Source of the DNA: Chitinophaga hostae
GTDB lineage: Bacteria > Bacteroidota > Bacteroidia > Chitinophagales > Chitinophagaceae
Length of the DNA stretch: 64,000 nt
Direction: 5' to 3'
Assembly: GCF_018224885.1 (NCBI RefSeq)
Contig: NZ_JAGTXB010000004.1
Location: forward strand, 124,001-188,000
A program made the translations under genes and the position numbers. Within the stretch, counting starts at the first letter, position 1. Every line of letters begins with the position of its first letter. Positions 36,797 through 45,183 of this stretch are shown one piece after another. Below the pieces are notes generated by a model, which saw only the letters and a list, made by a program, of their open reading frames with translations, made no database searches and was not told the DNA's origin.

Positions 36797-38698
36797 ATGG
36801 AAATACATTACATCTGGATTAAGAGCTACAATTCCATTAAGGAGTCCGGCATCAACGTTTCATCCCGGTATATTATTGAAATGCAGCCCGACTTACCAAA
36901 AGATCATCCTTTCGATCATTCCCAGTATAAAATGATCATTAAGAAGAACAATGACTATCTACCGTTTTTATTTGAGCAGGAAAATATTGTAAATGTAAAT
37001 GCGATTATAGGAAAAAATGGCGCCGGTAAATCCAGCATATTGGGCTACATGTGTGACCATTTTTCAGAAGGATTTTTGGACACTCTTAGCGAAGATGTAC
37101 TGGTTTATTCTGTATTGGAGAGTGAAAATGAGGTTTTTTATGTGCTTCATCCCCATACGATGAAACTCAATAAGGTTAATGAAACGAATGAAACATTTAA
37201 ATTTATACCGTATCAGAAACCATTAAGTGGTCCGGTTAAAGAACATCTTAAGCAGAACAACTATATCTATTATTCTTATTTACTGGACTACAATTCAAAT
37301 TTGCAGGCACTGGAAAATACAGGTTTTTATAATTTGTCCACCACCTTTTTTCTTTCTAGCCAGCGGAGAAGGAATATGGAGGAATTCAGGGAATTAGGGA
37401 TCACTAAAATTGACTTTGACAGCAATTCTGATCTGGATCACCTCATCACAAGTGAGGTTGCCAAAGCAATTGATCTGATTGCAAGTATGAAAGATCACGG
37501 ACTAGACTATTTGCCAAGTAGTGTTGATGTTGGTATACTTGAAGATGATCAGTTGTATTTACAAAGCAAAAAAAACATTAGTCCCGGCTTGAGTCAGGTG
37601 CAGGGCGTACTGAATAAACTAAGGCAAAATTTAAGCAAAGCAACAAATGAGTTTTATGTTTTTGAGGAATTGGCTATTGCCATCTTTGCCAATTTCTGCC
37701 GGCAAGTCCTTGATGCTCATCCTAACATTGCCCCATTTAGGGAGAACAAAGCCATCCACAAAATTGACTCCCTAAGTCCAGTCCAATTTTTAAAAGCATT
37801 TTTCAAGGAGTTGTCTGAAAACGACGAGGCATCAAAGCTTCTTCCGAAGCAATACAGAGACTATGCGGGTGTAATAGAGTCCTTTTTCGACAAACTTAAA
37901 CAAATGATCTTGCCCAAAACGGGAAGTACATTTTCGAAAGTCCGGCAGAAGTCATTTAGCATCCCCATTGTGGATACGACAATGAATGATTTTAGGGAAC
38001 TCATGGGATATATTTTACAATTGAAAGGGCAAACCCCATTTGTGAGTTTTTTTTGGCGCAGTTTAAGCGGCGGTGAACAGTCTTATCTGTCTTTTATGGC
38101 TAGGTTCTTTTCCGTAGCAAAGGATTTAAAGTGGGGCTATTATAAGGATCTGGTCATCTTAATCGACGAAGGGGATATTGGTTATCATCCTGCCTGGCAG
38201 CGCAAATTTCTAAAGACCACAATCGATTTTCTGTCCACATTATTTAAGGACAACAGGCTGCAAATCATTTTCACGGCCAACAGCCCATTTATCTCTTCCG
38301 ATCTGCCAAAAAGTAATATTGTCTTTTTAAATAAGGAGGAAGGGGAGCCACTGGAAATTTTAGGAAAGAACAATGACCGCGAATTGACCTTTGGAGCTAA
38401 CATTCATACCTTGTTTTCAGATTCCTTTTACATGGAAGGTATCTTAATCGGGGATTTTGCAAAGGATAAGCTGCAAGGATTACTAAAAGACTTAAACGAA
38501 GAGAATTACAACAGAAAATTTAATAAAAAAGAGAAAGACCAGCATCTTAAACTTATCGACCAGATTGGAGAGCCCATTTTAAGAAGAAAAATGGAAATGA
38601 TTTGGCAAACGCAAAATGCGGATGATGGCGAACTAGAAATTTTAACTCGGAGAATTGAGGAAATCAAGCGGAAGAAACTAAAAAAGAGTAAAAGCTAA
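36797..38698 (+). CDS. Septu-like AAA ATPase (PtuA-type)
   Basis: A 633-residue ATPase. Walker A is IIGKNGAGKSS (about residue 71), the ABC-type signature is SLSGGEQSYLS (about 423), and Walker B is LVILIDEGDIGYHP (about 452). The arrangement and the following HNH nuclease match Septu-type defence (PtuA ATPase plus PtuB HNH). It ends 14 bases before the HNH gene. Confidence 0.85.
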   Translation: MEIHYIWIKSYNSIKESGINVSSRYIIEMQPDLPKDHPFDHSQYKMIIKKNNDYLPFLFEQENIVNVNAIIGKNGAGKSSILGYMCDHFSEGFLDTLSEDVLVYSVLESENEVFYVLHPHTMKLNKVNETNETFKFIPYQKPLSGPVKEHLKQNNYIYYSYLLDYNSNLQALENTGFYNLSTTFFLSSQRRRNMEEFRELGITKIDFDSNSDLDHLITSEVAKAIDLIASMKDHGLDYLPSSVDVGILEDDQLYLQSKKNISPGLSQVQGVLNKLRQNLSKATNEFYVFEELAIAIFANFCRQVLDAHPNIAPFRENKAIHKIDSLSPVQFLKAFFKELSENDEASKLLPKQYRDYAGVIESFFDKLKQMILPKTGSTFSKVRQKSFSIPIVDTTMNDFRELMGYILQLKGQTPFVSFFWRSLSGGEQSYLSFMARFFSVAKDLKWGYYKDLVILIDEGDIGYHPAWQRKFLKTTIDFLSTLFKDNRLQIIFTANSPFISSDLPKSNIVFLNKEEGEPLEILGKNNDRELTFGANIHTLFSDSFYMEGILIGDFAKDKLQGLLKDLNEENYNRKFNKKEKDQHLKLIDQIGEPILRRKMEMIWQTQNADDGELEILTRRIEEIKRKKLKKSKS

Positions 38699-38712
38699 AT
38701 AAATAAAAGGAC

Positions 38713-39720
38713 ATGATTAAAGTCCCACTTACCTTAGATCAGTTGGATGATTTGGCGCAGGAATTTGGTCGTCTGATTATAAAAAATATACCTATTAAGA
38801 AGAAGCTTCGCCGCAAACCCAAGCCGACTTACCTGGGAGAAGTATTCCAATATCTGGAGGCAAATCTGGAAGATATTCTCATTGGTAGATTAGATAGGTT
38901 AGAAAATCATATTGCTCAATTGGAGCCTAAAATCGTGCTGGCAATGAACCGCTATCGTGGAAGGTACCCAAGGAAAACTGCAAAGGACGCTAAAAAATGG
39001 TTTAACAAAATAATACTTTCGATTTGGAATTACGACCGGAATAATTACAGCTTCACTTTGAAAAACAAGGGTGAACTCGCTTATAATCATGCTAAAAATA
39101 TAGGAACCAATACGTGTTTGTATTGTAATGCTCAATATACAATAACATTAAAAAAAGGCGCTCAAAAAACAAGGCCAACATTTGATCACTTTTATGGCAA
39201 AGCAGATTATCCCTATTTAGCATTATCATTTTACAACCTTATACCGGCTTGTTATGTGTGCAATTCAAATTTGAAAAGGGACACTCTAGTTCAGCCAGGT
39301 GAGTATTTGCATCCTTTTATCTATGGTTTTGATAATCTGCTTGCATTCAGCATAAAAGTAAATGCGCTTGATTTTTTGATCAACAGGGAAAAATTTGCGC
39401 TTGATTTAATTCCATGCCCCGGTGCTGATCCAGATAGACTAGAGCAGGCGAATAGGAACAAAGAATTGTTTGCCCTGAAGGAGCGCTACAATTACGATCT
39501 TTCACACGTCCAGGATATTCTTACAAAGTCCTATTTGTACAGCAACAGCGCAATTAAGGACCTTAAGGATTTTAAAATTGATGGAAAGTACCTGTTCCAC
39601 TCTGAAGAAGAAGTAAAAGAATTGATTTTCGGTGCCAGCGGCAGGCCGGATAAACACCACAAAAGGATTTTTTCTAAGTTGACAAAAGATATCTCCTTGG
39701 AACTTGGCCTTGATCTTTAA
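38713..39720 (+). CDS. HNH nuclease, Septu-like partner (PtuB-type)
   Basis: A 335-residue protein with an HNH-type zinc site: CLYC (about residue 133), TFDHFYGKADYPYLA (about 156) and ACYVCNSN (about 178). Fourteen bases after the ATPase gene, so one operon. In Septu systems the ATPase and HNH protein act together to cut nucleic acids on infection. Activity against phage is inferred. Confidence 0.85.
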   Translation: MIKVPLTLDQLDDLAQEFGRLIIKNIPIKKKLRRKPKPTYLGEVFQYLEANLEDILIGRLDRLENHIAQLEPKIVLAMNRYRGRYPRKTAKDAKKWFNKIILSIWNYDRNNYSFTLKNKGELAYNHAKNIGTNTCLYCNAQYTITLKKGAQKTRPTFDHFYGKADYPYLALSFYNLIPACYVCNSNLKRDTLVQPGEYLHPFIYGFDNLLAFSIKVNALDFLINREKFALDLIPCPGADPDRLEQANRNKELFALKERYNYDLSHVQDILTKSYLYSNSAIKDLKDFKIDGKYLFHSEEEVKELIFGASGRPDKHHKRIFSKLTKDISLELGLDL

Positions 39721-40171
39721 AGAAACGGCAGACCAAATGGTTTGACTAGGAATTGCTGCATCTGGATAAAAGCCAAAATTATTTTATCTTTTGAATTTAA
39801 ATATTTTTTGTATATATAACTGGTCTTTAGTCGAATTAAAATAGACGCATTTGCTTAGCGGAAAAATTAATTTGAAAAATTATGTGTACGCTTTCTAAAT
39901 TCTCCTAATTTTTCAAAAATTAGGAGAATTTACAACTTAATATTTAAGTCGTTATAAAAGAATAGTTTGCGTGGTTCGATTCCTGATATGAGGTAGCGAA
40001 AGGTTTTTTTCGGAGTTGGTTCTTCCAGAATACCATATAACGGTTTACGGCTTTGTGTTGTGGTTGTAATTAAGGAACATTATCCCAGCTCATAACTAAA
40101 AGCCAAATTTAAAACTAAAGATAATCTTTGTTGGTTATCCCAGCATAATACAAAATCACTGTTGCCTGTTG
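39721..40171. other. Intergenic region with a palindrome and a cassette-like repeat
   Basis: At 39897-39931 lies a 17-bp perfect inverted repeat (AAATTCTCCTAATTTTT and its complement, one-base centre), probably a terminator for the defence pair. At 40038-40063 is a copy of a repeat found again at 40766 (see cassette repeats). No gene is visible. Confidence 0.6.
40038..40063. repeat. Cassette-boundary-like repeat, copy 1
   Basis: TAACGGTTTACGGCTTTG and following GTTGTGG match TAACGGTTTTGGGCTTTG and GTTGGTGGG at 40766-40793. The two copies flank a single minus-strand gene (40172-40744). Repeats around single genes are typical of gene-cassette arrays, but no integron integrase is present. Confidence 0.5.
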
Positions 40172-40744
40172 TTATTTGTCTTCGCCCAAGTACTGCGCTT
40201 TGATAAATCTTGTGCAATCATCTTTAAATTCGTCAGTATAGTCGAACAGTATAGCTGAACCGCCTGATTGAACTACCGTTTTTACAAAATTATAAATTTG
40301 TTGTCCACCTTGGGGATCAACCCCTGCCAAGTCAAAAATGATTTTGTCTGTCCATGATAAAGTTGCATAAAGGGAAAGTTGTCGTCTGGGAGTTCCTGCT
40401 AGTGTTTGTATTTTGGTCTTTGGCGTAATCCATTTTGTGTTATAGATCATGTTGCAAACTGGATTTGACTTGTTGGCATACTTGTCAAGATAGCCGCCAA
40501 CGGTCAAAGGAAAAAAGCGATGCCAAAACGACTTTTCTGCTATGTGTTCTACATATTTTAAAGGCGTATTGATTTCAATTAAGTCATTGTACTGTTTTCC
40601 TGTCAGTATATCAATCATTTTCAGTTCAACGGGTCGAAAATATGGTCCGCAAGGAAGATGAATAATTATAATGTCACCCTTTGTTAAAATGAATGAGGGA
40701 AAATAAAAATTGTCAACAGTCTGTTCAGAAAACTTTGTCAGCAT
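40172..40744 (-). CDS. Degenerate ABC-ATPase-like protein
   Basis: ATG 40744 is chosen because the longer frame reads through the flanking repeat. The 190-residue protein resembles an ABC ATPase with the active site removed: GDIIIIH is followed by LPCGPYFRPVELKMI where GPNGxGKST would be expected, and the Walker B region IIFDLAGVDPQGGQQIYNFVKTVVQSGGSAIL has lost the glutamate of the FDEP motif. It is probably a non-hydrolysing homologue or a cassette gene with a new role. Very distant; function unknown. Confidence 0.5.
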   Translation of the reverse strand: MLTKFSEQTVDNFYFPSFILTKGDIIIIHLPCGPYFRPVELKMIDILTGKQYNDLIEINTPLKYVEHIAEKSFWHRFFPLTVGGYLDKYANKSNPVCNMIYNTKWITPKTKIQTLAGTPRRQLSLYATLSWTDKIIFDLAGVDPQGGQQIYNFVKTVVQSGGSAILFDYTDEFKDDCTRFIKAQYLGEDK

Positions 40745-40765
40745 AACGGCTAGTATAATAGTAGG

Positions 40766-40793
40766 TAACGGTTTTGGGCTTTGCGTTGGTGGG
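40766..40793. repeat. Cassette-boundary-like repeat, copy 2
   Basis: Second copy of the repeat at 40038-40063; it lies between 40172-40744 and the next minus-strand gene. Confidence 0.5.
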
Positions 40794-40811
40794 CTTTTGT
40801 GTGCAGTATTG

Positions 40812-41204
40812 TCAACCTTGTAATATATTTGGCTTATCATTGACAGCTTTGTCGAACATTAGCGTCCAGGTGCTTAAATTAATGGCTGTCTCCTCAGTTT
40901 CATCGTCAAAATAGATCCATGAATTACATGCCTTAGATAATTTTTTTAATTCACCTATATCATGTGGTGTAATTTCGTCATGTCCATATTTTCTTTGTCC
41001 ATTTATAACAGCGTCCCATAAAACATATTCCAAATTTGTCAACCAGGCAGCAAAATGACATCTTTCAGAAATGTCGGTCATTATATTTGCAAGTTGGCTT
41101 TGGTCTGGGTTTAAAGCTTTTGTCATATAAAAATTGCAAGGACGCTTTACAGAAATTGCTTTCACTTTTAAATCAATGATATCAAATACCTTCGGGCCAA
41201 ACAT
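40812..41204 (-). CDS. Hypothetical protein
   Basis: ATG 41204 is preferred over the GTG at 41216; 130 residues, no recognizable domain (MFGPKVFDIIDLKVKAISVKR, TEETAINLSTWTLMFDKAV). It overlaps the end of the gene at 41182-41571 by 23 bases and is probably co-transcribed with it; a frameshifted single gene is also possible. Confidence 0.5.
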   Translation of the reverse strand: MFGPKVFDIIDLKVKAISVKRPCNFYMTKALNPDQSQLANIMTDISERCHFAAWLTNLEYVLWDAVINGQRKYGHDEITPHDIGELKKLSKACNSWIYFDDETEETAINLSTWTLMFDKAVNDKPNILQG

Positions 41205-41571
41205 GCTGCATCTCACCTACGGATGCGCGTTCTTTATGTCCAACAGCTTCCATTACAATAACTAGCCAAGGTAGCCCACCAAAGAGTTTCTCTGCACGTT
41301 TATTACCCTGACTACCAAGGTTCGTGTCTTTGCTTTTAACAATGTAACCTTTACCATTGGTGGATGCCAGGTTCTGTCCAATGTTAATCGATTTACTGTC
41401 TCCATGAACAATGCGAACTACTGGACCTGAAATAGTCCAGCCAGATTCATAGACAACGAAGTTTGAGTGTGTTTCATTCATTTCATAAACAATAGGTCTG
41501 CCGAGAACTCGGATGGGGTCCCAGCTATGAGTTACGCAGAATATTTGAAAAACGTCTGTCGAAGTTAGCAC
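41182..41571 (-). CDS. Hypothetical protein
   Basis: A 129-residue protein with an apparent GTG start (MLTSTDVFQIF) and no recognizable domain. It overlaps the next gene by 23 bases. Both look like cassette-type cargo of unknown role. Confidence 0.45.
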   Translation of the reverse strand: MLTSTDVFQIFCVTHSWDPIRVLGRPIVYEMNETHSNFVVYESGWTISGPVVRIVHGDSKSINIGQNLASTNGKGYIVKSKDTNLGSQGNKRAEKLFGGLPWLVIVMEAVGHKERASVGEMQHVWPEGI

Positions 41572-42392
41572 TAAAGTTTGATAGAATTACTACTATTGAG
41601 CATTTTGTATTTTACCGTTCAATTGTATACCAGGATTTCAGCTGAATTATTTTTCTCAAAACCTAACAGTCCTAATGCGCCTAATACCTTCAGTAGGTGA
41701 TAGCAAATTTTGTCAGCAGATACCTTTTTCAAGGATAAAAGCAGGTGAAAAAACCAGCCGTTTTTATTTTCATAAGCAAAAACCCGGAATAACAGTTTAT
41801 TGACCTCAAATGGCAGCTAAATTGAAAGTTCGGCTGTTTTATGTGAATTGAAGCGTTGGAATCTTCGCGAACAGTCTGATAATTTCAATGTGTATTATCG
41901 TAGCGACCGGAAGGCTGAATGCGATACTGAGATAGAGTTGCCAATTTTTTGTAGAAACAAAGGAATCTGAAATGATTACCAGAAACAAGTATACTTACCT
42001 CTTTTTTTCTTACAAGTAAGTTCATATTTGATGACTAAATCATGAAGTATGAAACAGAAAAAGGAGAGAATGCGACAGTTTAAGGTGTTCAAATCATCTT
42101 GCTATGAATGGAAATTATGTAATAACATAATATTAATCGCGTCAGATAATATTATTGTAAATGGTCGTGAAGGTCTGCCTGCCTCCGTTATGAGAATAAA
42201 CCGACTATAGATGTTGGTCTGCTGTCTTTCATCTAATCTTACCGGCGTAAACCCCTGGGCGTTCGCCGGATAACTTCAGGAATTGCGTCCAACCTGATAT
42301 CACGAACAGGCATAGAAGTGATCCTGCTGGTACTTTTCAATGTATCTCGCTCCCATCTGGAGCAATTATTTAATTGTTTAAAACCCCTAATT
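41572..42392. other. Region containing repeat R1 copy B
   Basis: About 820 bases before the conserved gene at 42393. 41752-42020 is the second copy of R1. No other gene is supported; a minus-strand frame at 42239-42523 lies largely antisense to the following gene. Confidence 0.5.
41752..42020 (+). repeat. Duplicated segment R1, copy B
   Basis: Imperfect duplicate of 34230-34494. Here it lies in its likely original context, about 600 bases upstream of R2 and the mob genes. Confidence 0.75.
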
Positions 42393-42791
42393 ATGGCTGA
42401 CTTCAAAAGGAAAATATTGCATTTAAGCTCTGGTAAGCAGATTAAGTTATTTGGAAATAGCATAGCTATTGGAAAATCGTTGGAACTTGGCGAAGGGTAT
42501 CGCCCTAATATATTTGCCTGCAACGATGGCGTTTCTGAAAGTAATTCCCCAACATCCGTACATAATCCCTTCCGCCTAACCCGCGATGAATTGCTGGAAC
42601 TAGCTGATTATAACATTCAACTTTGGATGGACTTGAAAAAGAATATCTATAAACACGGAATAGATAACCCCATGATTTTTGAGGTAGAGTTATCGTCTCA
42701 GAATAAATCGGCTAACCCAGGATCCAGGAAAATCGGAAAGGATGGGGAGGGTAAAAAGATGACTTCTCCTAAATTAGAAGACAAATTATAG
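42393..42791 (+). CDS. Conserved hypothetical protein upstream of mob genes
   Basis: ATG 42393 (MADFKRKILHLSSGKQIKLFG) gives 132 residues; the longer frame from 42318 adds an unlikely leader. Contains FRLTRDELLELADYNIQLWMDLKKNIYKHG and is polar at the end. No catalytic motif is visible. It precedes the oriT-like region and MobC. Its 3' half is duplicated at 34495-34669 (R2). Confidence 0.6.
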   Translation: MADFKRKILHLSSGKQIKLFGNSIAIGKSLELGEGYRPNIFACNDGVSESNSPTSVHNPFRLTRDELLELADYNIQLWMDLKKNIYKHGIDNPMIFEVELSSQNKSANPGSRKIGKDGEGKKMTSPKLEDKL

Positions 42792-42799
42792 GATACAAC
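42623..42799 (+). repeat. Duplicated segment R2, copy B
   Basis: Duplicate of 34495-34669; within and just after the gene at 42393-42791. Confidence 0.75.
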
Positions 42800-42801
42800 A
42801 T

Positions 42802-42931
42802 CATGCGGGCAGGAGCATATGGGTCTTGAAGTTCGGTATAGCCAGCTATGTTTTGGTAATACCAAAACTTCTGACCCACCGCATGCTAGCGCATTTGTGG
42901 ACAGGATTTTTCATCCGCTAACCGGCGGATT
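42802..42931. other. Candidate oriT region with nested inverted repeats
   Basis: Nested arms surround a perfect hairpin: CATGCGG (42802) with CCGCATG (42879), GGGTCTTGAAGTT (42821) with AACTTCTGACCC (42866, imperfect), and GTTTTGGT-AAT-ACCAAAAC (42850-42868). A further hairpin ATCCGC/GCGGAT is at 42914-42931. Position immediately upstream of mobC is usual for an origin of transfer. Confidence 0.55.
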
Positions 42932-42954
42932 CAAAAAATAAAACGAATTGAAAT

Positions 42955-43335
42955 ATGACGCAGAATGAAATGAGGCAGCGGAATAAAGGAGGGCGTCCTT
43001 CAAAAGAAATCAGGAAGAACATTATCCTAACGCTAAAATGTTCAGCAGTTGAAAAGATGATAATTGCTCAAAAGGCCAGGGAATCAAACCAGAATATCTC
43101 GGAATATATCCGGGAGATCTGTATAAATGGTCAGGCTGATCGCCGGGTAAAAGTACTTCCTCCAGAAGTATTGGCGTTCTCAGGAACGCTTAATCATATT
43201 GCCGCCAACATTAATCAAATAGCCTGGAAGAGAAACAAAGGTGAGAATTTATCTCTTGAGGAACGGGGAAATCTTCAAAGACTGGTGTCGGTATTGAAGG
43301 AAATAGCGGTGGCCATAAAAAATTATCTAAGGTGA
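42955..43335 (+). CDS. mobC: Mobilization accessory protein MobC
   Basis: A 126-residue basic protein with a ribbon-helix-helix-like N-terminal half (GGRPSKEIRKNIILTLKCSAVEKMIIAQKARESNQNISEYIREI) and the MobC-typical LNHIAANINQIAWKRN motif. It helps the relaxase form the relaxosome at oriT. The stop overlaps the relaxase GTG start by four bases. Confidence 0.92.
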   Translation: MTQNEMRQRNKGGRPSKEIRKNIILTLKCSAVEKMIIAQKARESNQNISEYIREICINGQADRRVKVLPPEVLAFSGTLNHIAANINQIAWKRNKGENLSLEERGNLQRLVSVLKEIAVAIKNYLR

Positions 43336-44339
43336 TCGGCATGGTGGTAACTGGGAGTTCTTTCTATCATCTGATTAGTTATGTGTTGGAAGATAAAAGA
43401 TCCTTGTCCGAAGACCGGAAAGAAAATATGTCCCTACAAGATAACATTCAACATAAAGACAGGGCTGAAATACTTGCTTACAATCAATGTTTCGGAGATA
43501 AATATGAGTTGACGGAGCAATTTAAGGATGTAGCCCGCCTGAGTAAACGGGTGGAAAAACCAGTGTTGCACCTTTCTATCCGGCTGGCTGACGGCGACCA
43601 CCTGACAAGGGATCAATTGATTGAATTGGGAGAGGCACTGGCAAAGGAGTTTGATATTGCAGATCATCAATACCTGGTAGTTTTACATAAAGATACCCGT
43701 GAACAGCATTTTCATATTGTGGCTAATAGGGTAGGCCTTGACGGTAAAGCGGCCAGTGATAGTAATAACTACAAGCGAATGGCAGCATTTTGCCGGATAC
43801 AGGAACAAAGATTGGGACTGAAAGAGGTACTAAGTCCCCGGGCTTTTTTATCAAAAGAGCAAAGGTTAATTCCCCGGAAAGATGAGCGGAAAACGAAACT
43901 GAAAAATGATATTAAGCAAACACTAAGAGCGGCAAATGATTATCCGGCCTTTGAAAAAGCCATGGCAGTATTGGGGTATACAATAATTAAAGGAAGAGGC
44001 ATTTCCTTTGTTGATGAAAAAAAAGTGAAGATCAAAGGGAGTGAAGTTGGTTTCTCTCTGGCAAAAATTGAAAGGATTCTATCCCTAAAGATGGAATTGA
44101 GACATAAGCAATTAGAACAGAAAACTTTAGACGCGCTTGCCAGGAGAAGCACCGACAAGGATTTCATCAGTAAAATTGATTATGTTTCTTCTCTGGCTCC
44201 GGTTATTGATCAACTATCAAGTTTAATCGAGATATTATTGGAACCCGAAATGACATCTGGATACCTGCCTTACGAATTAACCCAGGAAGCATATGAACGG
44301 AGACAAAAGAAAAGAAGGAGGAAGGGACGATCGCTTTAA
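43332..44339 (+). CDS. Relaxase/mobilization nuclease (MobA/VirD2-like)
   Basis: A 335-residue relaxase starting at GTG 43332 with GTGA overlap to mobC (ATG 43341 is an alternative). Tyr-containing N-terminal motif SSFYHLISYVLED and the histidine metal motif HKDTREQHFHIVANRVG are present. It nicks oriT and pilots the strand into a helper-encoded transfer channel. No coupling protein or transfer genes are seen, so the element is mobilizable rather than self-transmissible. Confidence 0.92.
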   Translation: MIGMVVTGSSFYHLISYVLEDKRSLSEDRKENMSLQDNIQHKDRAEILAYNQCFGDKYELTEQFKDVARLSKRVEKPVLHLSIRLADGDHLTRDQLIELGEALAKEFDIADHQYLVVLHKDTREQHFHIVANRVGLDGKAASDSNNYKRMAAFCRIQEQRLGLKEVLSPRAFLSKEQRLIPRKDERKTKLKNDIKQTLRAANDYPAFEKAMAVLGYTIIKGRGISFVDEKKVKIKGSEVGFSLAKIERILSLKMELRHKQLEQKTLDALARRSTDKDFISKIDYVSSLAPVIDQLSSLIEILLEPEMTSGYLPYELTQEAYERRQKKRRRKGRSL

Positions 44340-44356
44340 TATTTTAGATTAAGGGA

Positions 44357-44375
44357 CAGTTCCATAATAGAACTG
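44357..44375. repeat. Short hairpin after the relaxase
   Basis: CAGTTC-CATAATA-GAACTG, starting 18 bases after the relaxase stop. No T run follows. Confidence 0.45.
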
Positions 44376-44414
44376 CCAGGAATCAGGGATGTTTGCTCCC
44401 CTGCCGGGGGCTGC

Positions 44415-44491
44415 TTTGTCAAGGAATGGGACTGTATCATCATCCGTAGCATTATTCAGCATCAACAAGTACAGTCCCATTCCTTGACAAA
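44415..44491. repeat. 22-bp perfect inverted repeat after the relaxase
   Basis: Arms at 44415-44436 and 44470-44491, containing TGTCAAGGAATGGGACTGTA and its exact complement, are separated by 33 bases. It could be a strong terminator-like structure, a second recombination or transfer site, or the remains of a small inserted element. Confidence 0.7.
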
Positions 44492-44537
44492 ACCTGATTA
44501 GAGCATTATATAGAAGTTGAAGGGCAGTTGATATTAT

Positions 44538-44786
44538 CTAAGGTCTGAAATACCATGTTTCTAGTGATTTCTTCCCAAAATGATGAATATAACTTTCGTT
44601 GGCTTCAAGAATGCATTCTAGGTATTGAACCGGGCTGTCGAGATTAAAGCCAACAACGCGCAGCCCGGTTTCACTACATTTTTTTATGAATTCAGGTAAG
44701 TCGATGAGGGAAACGAAGTGCTTACCGTGGGCTACTCCCCGGAAATTCTCTAGCCAAAATATATGTGCTGAATTATTTTGTACCAT
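44538..44786 (-). CDS. Hypothetical protein
   Basis: An 82-residue protein (MVQNNSAHIFWLENFRG ... HHFGKKSLETWYFRP) with no recognized domain. It is on the same strand as, and downstream of, the Cas12f-like gene and its putative guide locus, so it may belong to that operon. Confidence 0.45.
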   Translation of the reverse strand: MVQNNSAHIFWLENFRGVAHGKHFVSLIDLPEFIKKCSETGLRVVGFNLDSPVQYLECILEANESYIHHFGKKSLETWYFRP

Positions 44787-44842
44787 AGATGTCTTGAGTT
44801 GATATTTATTTTGGAATCACTACGCCTACTATTGGTAAGACG

Positions 44843-45142
44843 TTATATGTCTTCCTGTGGATGATCAGGAGTCTGACTTCTGAGGAGGAAAGTAACTTCA
44901 ATCATTCTTTCTATATCTATGTATAGCTCTGTGGTTTCAAGGGGATCTATCTGACCCATTATCAGATTTTTAATAAATCCATTCCATAACAGTTTTCTAA
45001 AGTTTGAAAGGGAATATCTTCCCCAAAAATCTGCAATTACCAATTGCGGATTATCTATTTCATGTTGTGAAAGTCTGAATGGCCGTTGGCTGTAGTCGTC
45101 TTTAATGTCAGACAAGTCGATTGGCGGGTTACTATTTTTCAT
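44843..45142 (-). CDS. Hypothetical protein next to putative guide RNA
   Basis: A 99-residue protein (MKNSNPPIDLSDIKDDYSQRPF ...) with no recognized domain. It starts about 40 bases downstream of the end of the putative guide-RNA region and is on the same strand as the Cas12f-like gene. Possibly co-transcribed; function unknown. Confidence 0.5.
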   Translation of the reverse strand: MKNSNPPIDLSDIKDDYSQRPFRLSQHEIDNPQLVIADFWGRYSLSNFRKLLWNGFIKNLIMGQIDPLETTELYIDIERMIEVTFLLRSQTPDHPQEDI

Positions 45143-45183
45143 AATTCTAGAAGGTTAGATAAATAATAAAAATGGTTTAATAC

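Noticed and set aside
36797..39720. Retron or PARIS classification of the ATPase/HNH pair
   Set aside because: No reverse transcriptase and no TOPRIM-type partner is present; the plain ATPase plus HNH order fits Septu better.
42239..42523. 94-codon minus-strand frame
   Set aside because: Mostly antisense to the conserved gene at 42393-42791, with no motif.
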